From contig NZ_WPNZ01000019.1 of NCBI RefSeq assembly GCF_009755605.1, positions 62,001 to 126,000 of the forward strand: 64,000 nt of DNA, given 5' to 3'. Shown here piece after piece: positions 43,925 through 52,161 of this stretch (the first letter of the stretch is position 1; every line of letters begins with the position of its first letter). The notes below the pieces were generated by a model, which saw only the letters and a program-made list of their open reading frames with translations, made no database searches and was not told the origin of the DNA. Both the position numbers and the translations under genes were made by a program. Origin of the DNA: Streptomyces typhae (lineage in GTDB: Bacteria > Actinomycetota > Actinomycetes > Streptomycetales > Streptomycetaceae).

Positions 43925-43954
43925 CCGCTCCGGAGGCTTCGGCCTCCGGAGCGG
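43925..43954 (+). terminator. strong UUCG-loop terminator
   Basis: A perfect 13-bp stem, CCGCTCCGGAGGC with GCCTCCGGAGCGG, closes a TTCG tetraloop 60 bp after the isochorismatase stop. It may insulate the following operon. Confidence 0.75.
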
Positions 43955-44406
43955 TTCGTATGTGAGCGCCCGAAGTTCATGGCCGGAACGGCGTATCGAA
44001 CTGATGGCCGCCGGAGAAGGCGTGGGGCGGGCGCAGTTCTGCCGGTACCGCTTTCATGCCGATGGCGGGAAACGGGTCACGGGTATTTCTGGATTCCGGG
44101 CCCATGTGTGGTGGCTGCCTGGGATTTTTGTGGGGCGCCAGAGGCAAACCTGCCCGGCGGGATTGGCCCGAACTCGGCCCGTGGTGCTCCGTCACTTCAG
44201 ATGCGAGTGCAGTCGAGTGTGACGGAGGGTTCTCCGAGGTTACCAGATAGTTCGTACCCACTTTCGGACAGGCCGTCAGGAACCCTCCACCGGAGGGACG
44301 CGAAGTCCTACGGTGGTTCCCACGCCAGACCACTCCCCGCGTTTGCATTCCTTGGCATGCCTGAATTCAACATTGGGTTGAACGGAACATCTCGAAGGAG
44401 ACCTCC
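43955..44406. promoter_or_regulatory. long leader/promoter region of the decarboxylase operon
   Basis: This 452-bp stretch has no convincing gene. Its base composition is unusually low in GC for this window from about 44080, with AT-rich tracts near 44220-44270 and 44340-44390. A GAAGGAG ribosome site sits six bases before the GTG at 44407. It probably carries the promoter and a long leader of the six-gene operon that follows. Confidence 0.5.
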
Positions 44407-45882
44407 GTGACGGAATTGCTCCAGAGCGGTCTATTGCTCGAGGCGTTCGAGGCGCAGCGGTTCCGCGAGAACGCCGAAACCGTGCTCTCCAGGCTGGAGA
44501 AACACCTGTCCGATCTCTCCATCCGTGGTCTGGAGCTCGCCGACCCGGCGCGGTTGACCGAGGCGGCACGGGCACTCATGACCACGGAACGCGAACAGTC
44601 CACCGCGTTCGACGAGGAGCGGCTCGCGGCGATCGTCGACCTCTACGTCAGGACCGGCATCCAGGTCCATTCGCCCGGCTACATGGGGCGGCAGTTCTCG
44701 GGGGTCGTGCCGCTCTCGGGAGTCATCGACTTCGTCAGCTCGGTCGTCAACCAGCCGTCGTCGTTCTACGAGGCGGGACAGTTGCCCATCGTCGCCGAAC
44801 GGATCATGGCCGACGAGCTCAATCAGTTCATCGGCTGGGATCCGGGCCGCTTCGCCATGCTGACGACGTCCGGTGGCTCCCTCGCCAACCTGACCGCGCT
44901 GCTCGCGGCCCGCAACCGGGCCTTCCCGGGCATTCTGTCCCGGGGCAACTCGGCCCTTCAGGCCCAGGTCAGGCCCGCCGTCGCGGTGGGTGCCGACGTG
45001 CACTACAGCGTCGCGCGGGCGGCCGGTGTCATGGGCATCGGGGAGGACCGCATCGTGCGACTGCCGCTGGACCGCCGTCGGCGGATCGACGCGGACCGGG
45101 TGCGTCCGGCCCTGGACGAGGCCGAGGAGGCGGGCCTCACCGTCTTCTGTCTGGTGGCTTCCGCCGGTACCACGTCGGTGGGCGCCTTCGACCCCCTCGA
45201 CCGGCTCGCCGCCGTCGCTCAGGAACGCGACCTCTGGTTCCACGTGGACGGCGCGCACGGCGCGAGTCTGCTGGTGTCGGACAAGCTGCGGCACCGGCTC
45301 CGTGGGATCGACCGGGCGGACTCGCTCACCTGGGACGCGCACAAGATGATGTTCGTGCCCGCACCGTGCACCCTGCTCTTCTACCGCGACCGCGAGCGCA
45401 GCCGCGGGGCGTTCCGGCAGACCGCCAGCTATGTCCTCGACGAGCGGCAGGACATCAACAGCGCACTCGACAACGGCGACAAGAACTTCGAGTGCACCAA
45501 GCGGCCCATGATTATGCCGCTGTGGGCGCTGTGGGCCATCTACGGGAAGTCCCTGTTCGCCGACAAAATCGAATATCTGTGCCGGTTGACCCAGGAAGCG
45601 CACGCGATTCTGGAGAGTCTGCCCGACTTCGAGACGATCCATCGCCCGGAGGCCAACATACTGTGCTTCCGGTACCGTCCGGAGAGAATCGGCGACGACC
45701 GTGTCCATGAATTCCAGGTGGACGTCAGAAACCGGGTGAAGGAGCAGGGGAACTTCTTCATATCCAAGGTCGACGTCGACGGAGTCGCGGCACTTCGCGT
45801 GGTCATGATGAACCATCACATCACTTCCGGACACTTTCATATGCTTCTCGACGAGATACGAAAGGCAGGCCAGCCGCAGTGA
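44407..45882 (+). CDS. group II pyridoxal-phosphate-dependent decarboxylase
   Basis: A 491-residue cytosolic amino-acid decarboxylase, first gene of a six-gene operon. It has the substrate-loop motif HSPGYMGRQFSGVVPLSGVI, the PLP-phosphate segment MLTTSGGSLANLTALLAARN, the ring-stacking and Asp motif WFHVDGAHGASLLVSDKLRH, and the Schiff-base Lys313 in SLTWDAHKMMFVPAPCTLLF. This is the glutamate/diaminobutyrate/aromatic decarboxylase family, so it should make an amine from an amino acid. The exact substrate cannot be read. The start of the ligase gene overlaps its stop codon. Confidence 0.92.
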   Translation: MTELLQSGLLLEAFEAQRFRENAETVLSRLEKHLSDLSIRGLELADPARLTEAARALMTTEREQSTAFDEERLAAIVDLYVRTGIQVHSPGYMGRQFSGVVPLSGVIDFVSSVVNQPSSFYEAGQLPIVAERIMADELNQFIGWDPGRFAMLTTSGGSLANLTALLAARNRAFPGILSRGNSALQAQVRPAVAVGADVHYSVARAAGVMGIGEDRIVRLPLDRRRRIDADRVRPALDEAEEAGLTVFCLVASAGTTSVGAFDPLDRLAAVAQERDLWFHVDGAHGASLLVSDKLRHRLRGIDRADSLTWDAHKMMFVPAPCTLLFYRDRERSRGAFRQTASYVLDERQDINSALDNGDKNFECTKRPMIMPLWALWAIYGKSLFADKIEYLCRLTQEAHAILESLPDFETIHRPEANILCFRYRPERIGDDRVHEFQVDVRNRVKEQGNFFISKVDVDGVAALRVVMMNHHITSGHFHMLLDEIRKAGQPQ

Positions 45883-47429
45883 TGACCTCGCAGACCGCAG
45901 CGGCACCACCGGGCGGCACCCAGGAACTGGTGAACTGGCTCATTCCCGAATGGGAACTCGTGCCGAAGTCCATCGACGACGTCGTCCGGCTTCCGTCGTT
46001 CGCGAGCAAGCTGTACGAGTGCGAGCGGGTCTGCCGGACGCCGTACGCCGAACTGCCGCACGAGACCCAGGACGCGCTGGTGCTGCGCCGGCTCCAGCAG
46101 ATGTTCCACACGGTGATGCTCAACCCGCTGTGGCGGGAACGCCTGGAGGCCGCCGGAGTGGTCCGCGCTCCCGAGAGCTACGCGGCCTGGCAGCGCATCC
46201 CGCTCTCCGACAAGGAGACCCAGCGGGACTTCTTCATGGACACCCGCCCCGGCGTGGTGGTGCCGCACAGCCAGGGCGGGTTCGAGGTCGTGGCCAGCGG
46301 CGGCACCAGCAGCGGAAGCCCCCTCGAAGTCATCTACTCCCTGCGGGAGCTGCGCGACACCTATGCGGTGGCGGGCCGCTTCATGGGGGACTACCAGCTC
46401 AGCCGGTACCTCACGGGGACGGATCCCAAGTGGCTGCTCACCACCCTCGCCGACTACCAGATGTGGAGCAGCGGCACCATGGTGGGCGGGGTGCTGCAGA
46501 GCGTGCCGGGCGTCAACTTCATCGGCGCGGGGCCCGTCACCGCGCCCGTCCTCGAGCACGTCTTCTCCTACCGGGGCCCGAAGGCGCTGATGGGCATCTC
46601 GGCGGGCATCGCGATCCTCGCCGAACTCGGTGCGCACATGAACCATCGGGCGCGGGAGAGCTTCCGGGTCGCTCTGTACGGCAGCGGGGTACTGCCCCAG
46701 CGCAAGCGGTCGGAGCTGAAGGCGCTCTACCCGAACCTCACGATCCTCAGCTACTTCGCCGCCACCCAGGCGGAGACCATCGGGTTGCAGCTGTCGGAGG
46801 AGACACCCGAACTCGCCGCGGTACCCGGTCTGCACCTCGTCGAGATCGTCGACGAGAACGGGCGCTGGGTCGCCGAGGGGGAGGAGGGCGAACTGGTCGT
46901 CACCCGGCTGCACGCGCACGAGGCGCCGCTGCTGCGGCTCAAGCTGGGGGACCGGATGGTCCGCAGGCCCCGCCTCGACGGTCCGGGGCTCAAGACCCAG
47001 CGGTTCGAGTTCGCCGGACGCACGGGCGACGTCCTGCACCTCAACGACAGCCAGTACTCCGCCGTGCGCGCCTACGGCGCCCTGCGCGACGAGCTGCGGA
47101 CGGCCGGAGTCGTGGACCTGGACGCGGTGGCGCACGAGATCCAGTTCGTCAACCACCGCGAGGAGAAGACCATCACGCTCTACGCCGCCGTCGACGACGT
47201 ACAGGGACTGAACTACCGCACGGACACGATGCTCGGCCCGTACGGACTGCAGCGGCTGTTCGTCACCGCGCTGCCGCGCTCCCTGTCGCTGTTCAACAAC
47301 GGGGAGGCCAACGCGGCATCGATCGAGAAGACCGGTTACGGCCTGCGGGTCAAGTTCGTCCCCCGGCACTCGCCGGACATCGAGCGCACCCACGTCGGCA
47401 AGGTGCCGCTGGTCCGGGACCGGGGCTAA
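45882..47429 (+). CDS. adenylate-forming enzyme of the CapK/PaaK type
   Basis: A 515-residue protein of the phenylacetate-CoA-ligase-like ANL group. The ATP phosphate-binding motif is EVVASGGTSSGSPLEVIYSL near residue 135; the central motif is LTILSYFAATQAETIGLQLS; the LRLKLGDRMVRRPR segment holds the ribose-binding Asp; and a C-terminal lid domain follows (LHLNDSQYSAVRAYGAL). It would activate a carboxylate as the acyl-adenylate, to a thioester or amide. Start overlaps the decarboxylase stop (TGATG; a GTG three bases earlier is also possible). The amine from the decarboxylase could be the acceptor; that is inference. Confidence 0.88.
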   Translation: MTSQTAAAPPGGTQELVNWLIPEWELVPKSIDDVVRLPSFASKLYECERVCRTPYAELPHETQDALVLRRLQQMFHTVMLNPLWRERLEAAGVVRAPESYAAWQRIPLSDKETQRDFFMDTRPGVVVPHSQGGFEVVASGGTSSGSPLEVIYSLRELRDTYAVAGRFMGDYQLSRYLTGTDPKWLLTTLADYQMWSSGTMVGGVLQSVPGVNFIGAGPVTAPVLEHVFSYRGPKALMGISAGIAILAELGAHMNHRARESFRVALYGSGVLPQRKRSELKALYPNLTILSYFAATQAETIGLQLSEETPELAAVPGLHLVEIVDENGRWVAEGEEGELVVTRLHAHEAPLLRLKLGDRMVRRPRLDGPGLKTQRFEFAGRTGDVLHLNDSQYSAVRAYGALRDELRTAGVVDLDAVAHEIQFVNHREEKTITLYAAVDDVQGLNYRTDTMLGPYGLQRLFVTALPRSLSLFNNGEANAASIEKTGYGLRVKFVPRHSPDIERTHVGKVPLVRDRG

Positions 47430-47482
47430 CCCCCCGTCAGGTGTCACGCCCGACACCGAAGGAGACGACGCAGGAGGAATCA

Positions 47483-47917
47483 GTGGCACAGAAACCGCAG
47501 ATCAACATCATCGCCGTGGTCGACGTCATCGGCGCCCTCTCGGGCCGCACCCTGCAGAACGGGAACCTCTGCCTGGTGGACAACGGCGACCACTCCAGCA
47601 CCGGACAGGGCACCACGGACCTGTGCACCTTCGTCAGGCCGGGACAGGTGGTCCAGTGGTCGGCTCTCGCGGTCGATCTGCAGACGCCCGTCGACATCAA
47701 GTCCATCACCTTCCTGGGCCCGGACGGCACGCCCTCGCCGCTCGGTCGGCGGGACGCGAACGGCGAGAGCGAGAAGCTCGACCTGGAGCACTGGGCAGGC
47801 ATGGTGCCGCCGTTCCTGCCCCCCGGCGTACCTCACAGGTACCGGCTCGAACTGCAGATGTACGAGGGCGAACACAGCGTGCTGCACGTCGACACGCCGG
47901 CGCTGCTGCGCGTATGA
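47483..47917 (+). CDS. AidA/PixA-like small protein, copy 1
   Basis: A 144-residue cytosolic protein without signal or membrane segment. It begins QINIIAVVDVIGALSGRTLQ, then NGNLCLVDNGDH, GQGTTDLCTFVRPGQVVQWS and, near the end, EHWAGMVPPFL plus PHRYRLELQMYEGE. The order VVD-x-x-x-AL / GN-Y/C-L-V-D / G-x-GT-x-x-L / W / YW-G / Y-R-L-x-L recurs in the next three genes. It resembles the beta-sandwich AidA/PixA inclusion-body family as I remember it; I could not verify this by search. The GTG at 47483 has an AGGAGGAA ribosome site. Confidence 0.75.
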   Translation: MAQKPQINIIAVVDVIGALSGRTLQNGNLCLVDNGDHSSTGQGTTDLCTFVRPGQVVQWSALAVDLQTPVDIKSITFLGPDGTPSPLGRRDANGESEKLDLEHWAGMVPPFLPPGVPHRYRLELQMYEGEHSVLHVDTPALLRV

Positions 47918-47973
47918 GCGGGCAGGCGCGACCGAGCCGACAGGCGACGACTTAGGGACGACGAGGTGGAGTC

Positions 47974-48924
47974 ATGGCCCAACAGCTGGCGATCATCGTG
48001 CTGGTGGACATCGGAAACGCACTGGAGACCAACACACTGGAGGGCAACACCTACCTGTTCGACAACATGAAGCTGCACGGCTCCGAGGGGCAGGGCACCG
48101 GTGATCTGGTGACCGCCATCCACGGCGCCTACTGGCGCGACGGCTCGCAGGCCACCGAGCAGGTCCTCAACTGGCTGCCGTACAGCCTCGGTTCCATCCC
48201 GCCGACGGTCCCGCGCAGCTACCAGAGCGACCGGGCCCGGCAGAGCGACGAACAGGCCCTGGCCGAACTGGAGGCGGTCACCGCGAAAGCCGGAGCCCCG
48301 GGCGCCGACCCCACGCCCGAGCTCGACCACATCCGCCAGGTGGCGGGCCGCCGCGTGAAGACCACCCGGCGCACCCGCGGCCGGCTCTCCGGCCAGAAGG
48401 TCCTGGACGTCACGGGGCAGGTCGTCACCGAGGCCACGGCGGCCTACAGCTACCCGGGCCCGGTGATCACCGACATCTACGGCCAGGCGGTCGACGAGAA
48501 GATCATGTATCCGGCGGAGTACGGGTCCCCGGACCTGGTCACCGACGGCTGGTACTGGTCAGCCACCGTCGACAGCTCCCGGCCCGGCACCTACGCGTAC
48601 ACGATGCGCATCCAGCTGCACAAGCTGGTGCAGCGGGGCGGTGAGACGCTCTGGGAGCCGGTCAACCTGACCTGTGAGTCCAAGCTCCTGATCACCTCGG
48701 AGCCCAAGCGCAACGGCTTCACGGGCGCCGGCCTCGGCTGGCTGCCGATCGCCCCGCAGGCCGCGCAGCCCCAGACCGCGCAGCCCCAGACCGCGCAGCC
48801 CCAGACCGCGCAGCCCCAGACCCCGCAGCCCCAGACCCCGCAGTCCGCGGCACCTCAGCCCGGAGCACCCCAGTTCCCGCAGTCCGCCGGGCAGCCGCAG
48901 GCCCCGGCGACGCCCCACTCGTAG
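47974..48924 (+). CDS. AidA/PixA-like protein, copy 2, with insert and Gln/Pro tail
   Basis: A 316-residue paralogue, twice the usual size. The core runs LAIIVLVDIGNALETNTLEG, NTYLFDNMKLHG, GQGTGDLVTAI and QVLNWLPY, then a charged, probably disordered insert (about residues 85-150). The core resumes with DGWYWSATVDSSRPGTYAYTMRIQLHKL. After residue 260 comes a low-complexity tail of AQPQT units from a 15-bp DNA repeat. No signal peptide. The insert and tail could mediate assembly or partner binding. It is the third gene behind the decarboxylase. Confidence 0.72.
   Translation: MAQQLAIIVLVDIGNALETNTLEGNTYLFDNMKLHGSEGQGTGDLVTAIHGAYWRDGSQATEQVLNWLPYSLGSIPPTVPRSYQSDRARQSDEQALAELEAVTAKAGAPGADPTPELDHIRQVAGRRVKTTRRTRGRLSGQKVLDVTGQVVTEATAAYSYPGPVITDIYGQAVDEKIMYPAEYGSPDLVTDGWYWSATVDSSRPGTYAYTMRIQLHKLVQRGGETLWEPVNLTCESKLLITSEPKRNGFTGAGLGWLPIAPQAAQPQTAQPQTAQPQTAQPQTPQPQTPQSAAPQPGAPQFPQSAGQPQAPATPHS
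48766..48840 (+). repeat. 15-bp tandem repeat, five copies
   Basis: CAGCCCCAGACCGCG repeats exactly three times and then twice as CAGCCCCAGACCCCG. It encodes the in-frame QPQTA/QPQTP tail of the second AidA/PixA-like protein. Copy number is likely variable between strains. Confidence 0.9.
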
Positions 48925-48938
48925 ACGAGGAGCGGCAG

Positions 48939-49370
48939 ATGCCCCCCAAGCCGAAGCGGGACAACGGCCCCGCCAAGCGGCCGATCTCGATCACTGCCGT
49001 GGTGGACTGCGTCGGCGCCCTGGCGACCGGCAGCGTGCACGGCAACCTGTATCTGTACGACACCAACAAGGCCGGGGGATCCACCGGCCTCGGCACCGAG
49101 GAACTGCGCACCCGGGTGCGCCGCGGCGACCAGATCCTGTGGTCCGTCCTGGCCCTGGAGTGCGAGGCCTACACGGCGATCGACGGGATACTGATCGACC
49201 CCGAGGTGTGCGAGCCGGTGCGCAAGGTGTACCCCGGCACCGACGTCGCGTACTGGATCGGAACCATCAAGACGGACGCCGTCCAGCACGTCCCCTACCA
49301 GATCAAGTTCAGGCTCGGTTCGCGGGACGAGCCGATCGTCAGCACGCTGTCCCCGAGCCTCGTCGGCTGA
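48939..49370 (+). CDS. AidA/PixA-like small protein, copy 3
   Basis: A 143-residue paralogue with a basic start (MPPKPKRDNGPAKRP) and then the core: ISITAVVDCVGALATGSVHG, NLYLYDTNKAGG, TGLGTEELRTRVRRGDQILW, VAYWIGTIKTDAVQHVPYQI. It is closest to copy 1 in length and lacks the insert and tail. ATG at 48939, 14 bp after copy 2. Confidence 0.75.
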   Translation: MPPKPKRDNGPAKRPISITAVVDCVGALATGSVHGNLYLYDTNKAGGSTGLGTEELRTRVRRGDQILWSVLALECEAYTAIDGILIDPEVCEPVRKVYPGTDVAYWIGTIKTDAVQHVPYQIKFRLGSRDEPIVSTLSPSLVG

Positions 49371-49383
49371 AGCAGGAGGAGCG

Positions 49384-49962
49384 ATGACCCTCAGCACGTC
49401 CGCCGCGCCCACCGGTGCTTCCGCCGACTCGCTGGAGCACAAGCAGAACCCCGGTCAGCTCAACTCCGTACAGCTCAACATCGTCACGTTGATCAATATG
49501 GAGCGGGCGACCGAGACGCAGTCACTGAACGACGCGATGTACATGATGGACAACAGCATCGGGGGACCGGGCCAGGGCACCAACCAGTTGGAGACCGTCT
49601 GCAAGCAGGGTCAGGTCCTGAACTGGATCGTCCGGCCGATCGACATGGACAAGCGGCTCGACGGCACCTGGCCGCCCATGCCGAAGATCAACAGCATCGT
49701 CTTCCTCGACACCGAGCACGGCGACGAGGAAGACGTGGCCGAGCGGAAGATCTTCACCGAGCTGAAGATCTACGGCGCCCCGGACCGCATGCGCGACAAG
49801 TTCACACCGGTCTACTACTACTGGGCCGGAACGGTGCTGAGCACGGCGAAGCCCGGACTCTACCGCTATCGGCTCGTCCTGGAGCTGGAACAGGAACGCT
49901 CCAAGGAGAAGCTGTACCTGAACACGGTGCAGCACCCCGCCATCAGGGTGCTCGGCGTGTGA
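49384..49962 (+). CDS. AidA/PixA-like protein, copy 4
   Basis: A 192-residue paralogue with an extended N-terminus. The core is VQLNIVTLINMERATETQSL, then DAMYMMDNSIGG, GQGTNQLETVCKQGQVLNWI and, near the end, FTPVYYYWAGTVLSTAKPGL with YRYRLVLELEQE. The Asp of the VVD motif is replaced by Asn. The gene follows copy 3 after 13 bp and has a GGAGG ribosome site. It ends the operon. Confidence 0.75.
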   Translation: MTLSTSAAPTGASADSLEHKQNPGQLNSVQLNIVTLINMERATETQSLNDAMYMMDNSIGGPGQGTNQLETVCKQGQVLNWIVRPIDMDKRLDGTWPPMPKINSIVFLDTEHGDEEDVAERKIFTELKIYGAPDRMRDKFTPVYYYWAGTVLSTAKPGLYRYRLVLELEQERSKEKLYLNTVQHPAIRVLGV

Positions 49963-50009
49963 CGGTGCCACCACGAGCGGGACGGCGTCCGGCGGGCACG
50001 CGTCCGGCC

Positions 50010-50039
50010 GGGCGCCCTTCCCGACGGTGGCGGGCGCCC
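50010..50039 (+). terminator. possible terminator of the six-gene operon
   Basis: GGGCGCCC occurs at 50010-50017 and 50032-50039 and can pair across a 14-nt loop, 47 bp after the last stop. No T-tract is present. Confidence 0.4.
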
Positions 50040-50156
50040 TCCCGACGGCAGGAGACGGCAGGCCCTCGGCGCAGAAGGCCACGCGTACCCGAGTGACACC
50101 CGGTGTTCGGGGGTAGAGCGCGGTGGACGGTGCGCGTGAGGGAAGGGCGACGACGA

Positions 50157-50816
50157 ATGAACAGATCCGCCTCCAAGGGCTCGACGTGGACGGGCCTCGC
50201 CCTTGCCGCGGTCCTGACGTCGACCGCGCTTTGCGCCCCGGCGAGCGCGACGGTGCCCGCCGGTACGGGCGGAGCCGCGGGCCCCGGACGGGCGGGCGGC
50301 ACCACGGCGACGACGGCCAGCGCGCACGAACGGGCCTGCCCCGTCGCGTACTTCGACCTGGGCGAGACCCTGGTGCACACCGCGGAGGACGGCAGCACGG
50401 GCTTCCAGCCAGGCGCGGCCGCCTACCTCCGCGCCCTGCGCGAGCGCCACATCCCGGTCGGCCTGATCACCAATGTGCCGCCCTCCTGGGGCGCGACCGA
50501 CGCCGAGCGGGCCGCCAGGCTGCGCCAGGAGGTCGACGCGGCCTGGCGGGGGCCCGGCCCCTTCCCCTGGGAGGACTTCGGCGACCGCGTCCTGACCCCG
50601 CGCACCGAGGCGGAACGCAAACCTGCCCCCGTCCTCTGGCAGCGGGCCAAGGCGGATTCGGGCGGCTGCCGGGTCGTCTACCAGGCGGAGACGGCCGAGG
50701 AGGTGCGGGCCGCGACCGCGCTCGGCTTCATCGCGTACCGGACCGGTCGGCCGCACCGGCCCGCGTTCCTGCCGGTGCGTCTCGTCGATCTCCTGGACCG
50801 GCGGTCTCCCGCCTGA
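50157..50816 (+). CDS. exported HAD-like protein
   Basis: A 219-residue protein with an N-terminal signal (TWTGLALAAVLTSTALCAPA, cut after ASA). The HAD-like core follows: ACPVAYFDLGETLVHTAEDG, where the usual second Asp of DxD is Gly, then IPVGLITNVPPSWG and EAERKPAPVLWQRAKADSGG. Loss of the acid/base Asp suggests reduced or altered phosphatase activity. Its 3' end overlaps the convergent MFS gene by 89 bp, so the two genes share coding DNA on both strands. It follows the AidA/PixA-like operon by 194 bp and may not belong to it. Confidence 0.78.
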   Translation: MNRSASKGSTWTGLALAAVLTSTALCAPASATVPAGTGGAAGPGRAGGTTATTASAHERACPVAYFDLGETLVHTAEDGSTGFQPGAAAYLRALRERHIPVGLITNVPPSWGATDAERAARLRQEVDAAWRGPGPFPWEDFGDRVLTPRTEAERKPAPVLWQRAKADSGGCRVVYQAETAEEVRAATALGFIAYRTGRPHRPAFLPVRLVDLLDRRSPA

Positions 50817-52161
50817 CCACCCCGCTGCGCAGGAGCAGTTGGAAGACGCCGAGCAGCAGCGCGGTGGCCAGCGCGCTGTGCCACAGCAGCGCGTCCAGGC
50901 GCCCCGCGGCGAGATAGGCGCCCGCGGCGATCGCGGCGAGGGCGCACACCGCGCGGTCCACGATGCTCTCGACGGACAGCAGCGTGGCGCGCGGGGCGTG
51001 CGCGGGCACCGCGTCGTTCACCAGCTTGCGCTGGACCGGGTACGCGAAGCCGGTCGCGGCGGCGAACAGGCACAGCAGCGCGACGACGCCCCACGGCCCG
51101 CCGAGCGTCATCGCCGCCAGACTGCCCGCGAGGGCGAGGCTGAGGAGCGACACCCAGGCGACCGGCGGCAGGCGGCGGCTCAGCCACTGGGGGCGGGCCG
51201 ACGCCACCGCCTCCGCCACCGTCATCGCCGCCATCACACCGCCGTGCGAGGCCTCCGCGATGCCGTGGTCGATGAGGATCGGCTGGAAGAGGTTGACCTG
51301 GCAGATCCGGGAGAGCGTGAAGATCGCCACGCCCTGCACCATCACCAGGGCCAGCCACCGCGAGGAGGCGACACAGCGCAACGCGACGCCCGCGTCCCGC
51401 AGGAACGCGCCGCCGCCGCGCCCGCCGCCCGCCTTGCCCGCGCCTTCGTCCGCCGTCCCCGGCCCGCTGTCCGCCGTCCCCGGCCCTCCGTCCGCCGTCC
51501 CCGGCCCTCCGTCCGCCGTCCCCGGCCCTCCGTCCGCCCCCGCGAGGCGGGGCAGCGCGACGGCGCAGAGGAGTGAGCCCGCCGCGCTCGCGGCACTGAG
51601 CACATACGGTGTCGGGTGCGCCACCGCCATCAGCGGGCCGACCAGCGGCCAGCACACGACCTTCGCCACGAGCCCGAGGGCCCGTGCGGTGCCCTCCGCC
51701 CGCAGATAGTGCTCGTCGCACTTCTCCGCGCGCAGACCGTCGTACAGATAGGCGCTGGCCGCCCCCGAGGTGAGGGAACGGCCCGCCGCGATGGCGAGGA
51801 AGTGGACGAGGAAGCCCGTGTAGGAGGCGCTGACCACCGGAGCCAGGTTCGCCGCCGTCATCACGACCGCGCCTGCCCGCAGGCAGTTGCGGGTACCGAT
51901 CCGGTCGGCGATCAGACCGGTCGGGATCTCGAACAGGCAGAAGGCGACGTAGTAGATGCTCTGGATGCCGAAGATCTGCCCGTCCGAGAGCCCGGCCGCC
52001 TTCTGGTAGGCGTAGAACACCGGCATCCACCACAGCAGGTTGAACAGGAGCTGGAAGCCGTAGTTGAGGTGGATGATCCGCCGGGCGGTGTCCGTCGGAC
52101 CGCTGTCCTCGCGGAGGCCGGGGCCGCCGCCGGGTCGTGGGCGTCCCGTGCGCGCCCTCAC
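50728..52161 (-). CDS. MFS transporter, last gene of the ATP-grasp operon
   Basis: A 477-residue major facilitator with about 12 helices (LNYGFQLLFNLLWWMPVFYA, then FEIPTGLIADRIGTRNCLRA as the helix 2-3 loop). A cytoplasmic loop between the halves carries four DGGPGTA units from a 21-bp repeat. The GTG start overlaps the stop of the phosphotransferase gene (GTGA at 52158-52161), so the three genes are translated as a unit. This places it as the probable exporter, or self-resistance protein, for the product of the two upstream enzymes. Confidence 0.88.
   Translation of the reverse strand: MRARTGRPRPGGGPGLREDSGPTDTARRIIHLNYGFQLLFNLLWWMPVFYAYQKAAGLSDGQIFGIQSIYYVAFCLFEIPTGLIADRIGTRNCLRAGAVVMTAANLAPVVSASYTGFLVHFLAIAAGRSLTSGAASAYLYDGLRAEKCDEHYLRAEGTARALGLVAKVVCWPLVGPLMAVAHPTPYVLSAASAAGSLLCAVALPRLAGADGGPGTADGGPGTADGGPGTADSGPGTADEGAGKAGGGRGGGAFLRDAGVALRCVASSRWLALVMVQGVAIFTLSRICQVNLFQPILIDHGIAEASHGGVMAAMTVAEAVASARPQWLSRRLPPVAWVSLLSLALAGSLAAMTLGGPWGVVALLCLFAAATGFAYPVQRKLVNDAVPAHAPRATLLSVESIVDRAVCALAAIAAGAYLAAGRLDALLWHSALATALLLGVFQLLLRSGVVRRETAGPGDRRDAPAGTRAGAADRSGTR
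51448..51531 (-). repeat. 21-bp tandem repeat, four copies
   Basis: Four 21-bp units begin at 51448, 51469, 51490 and 51511, each GTCCGCCGTCCCCGGCCC plus three bases. In frame they give the Gly/Pro/Ala/Asp-rich loop between the two halves of the MFS transporter. Confidence 0.9.
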
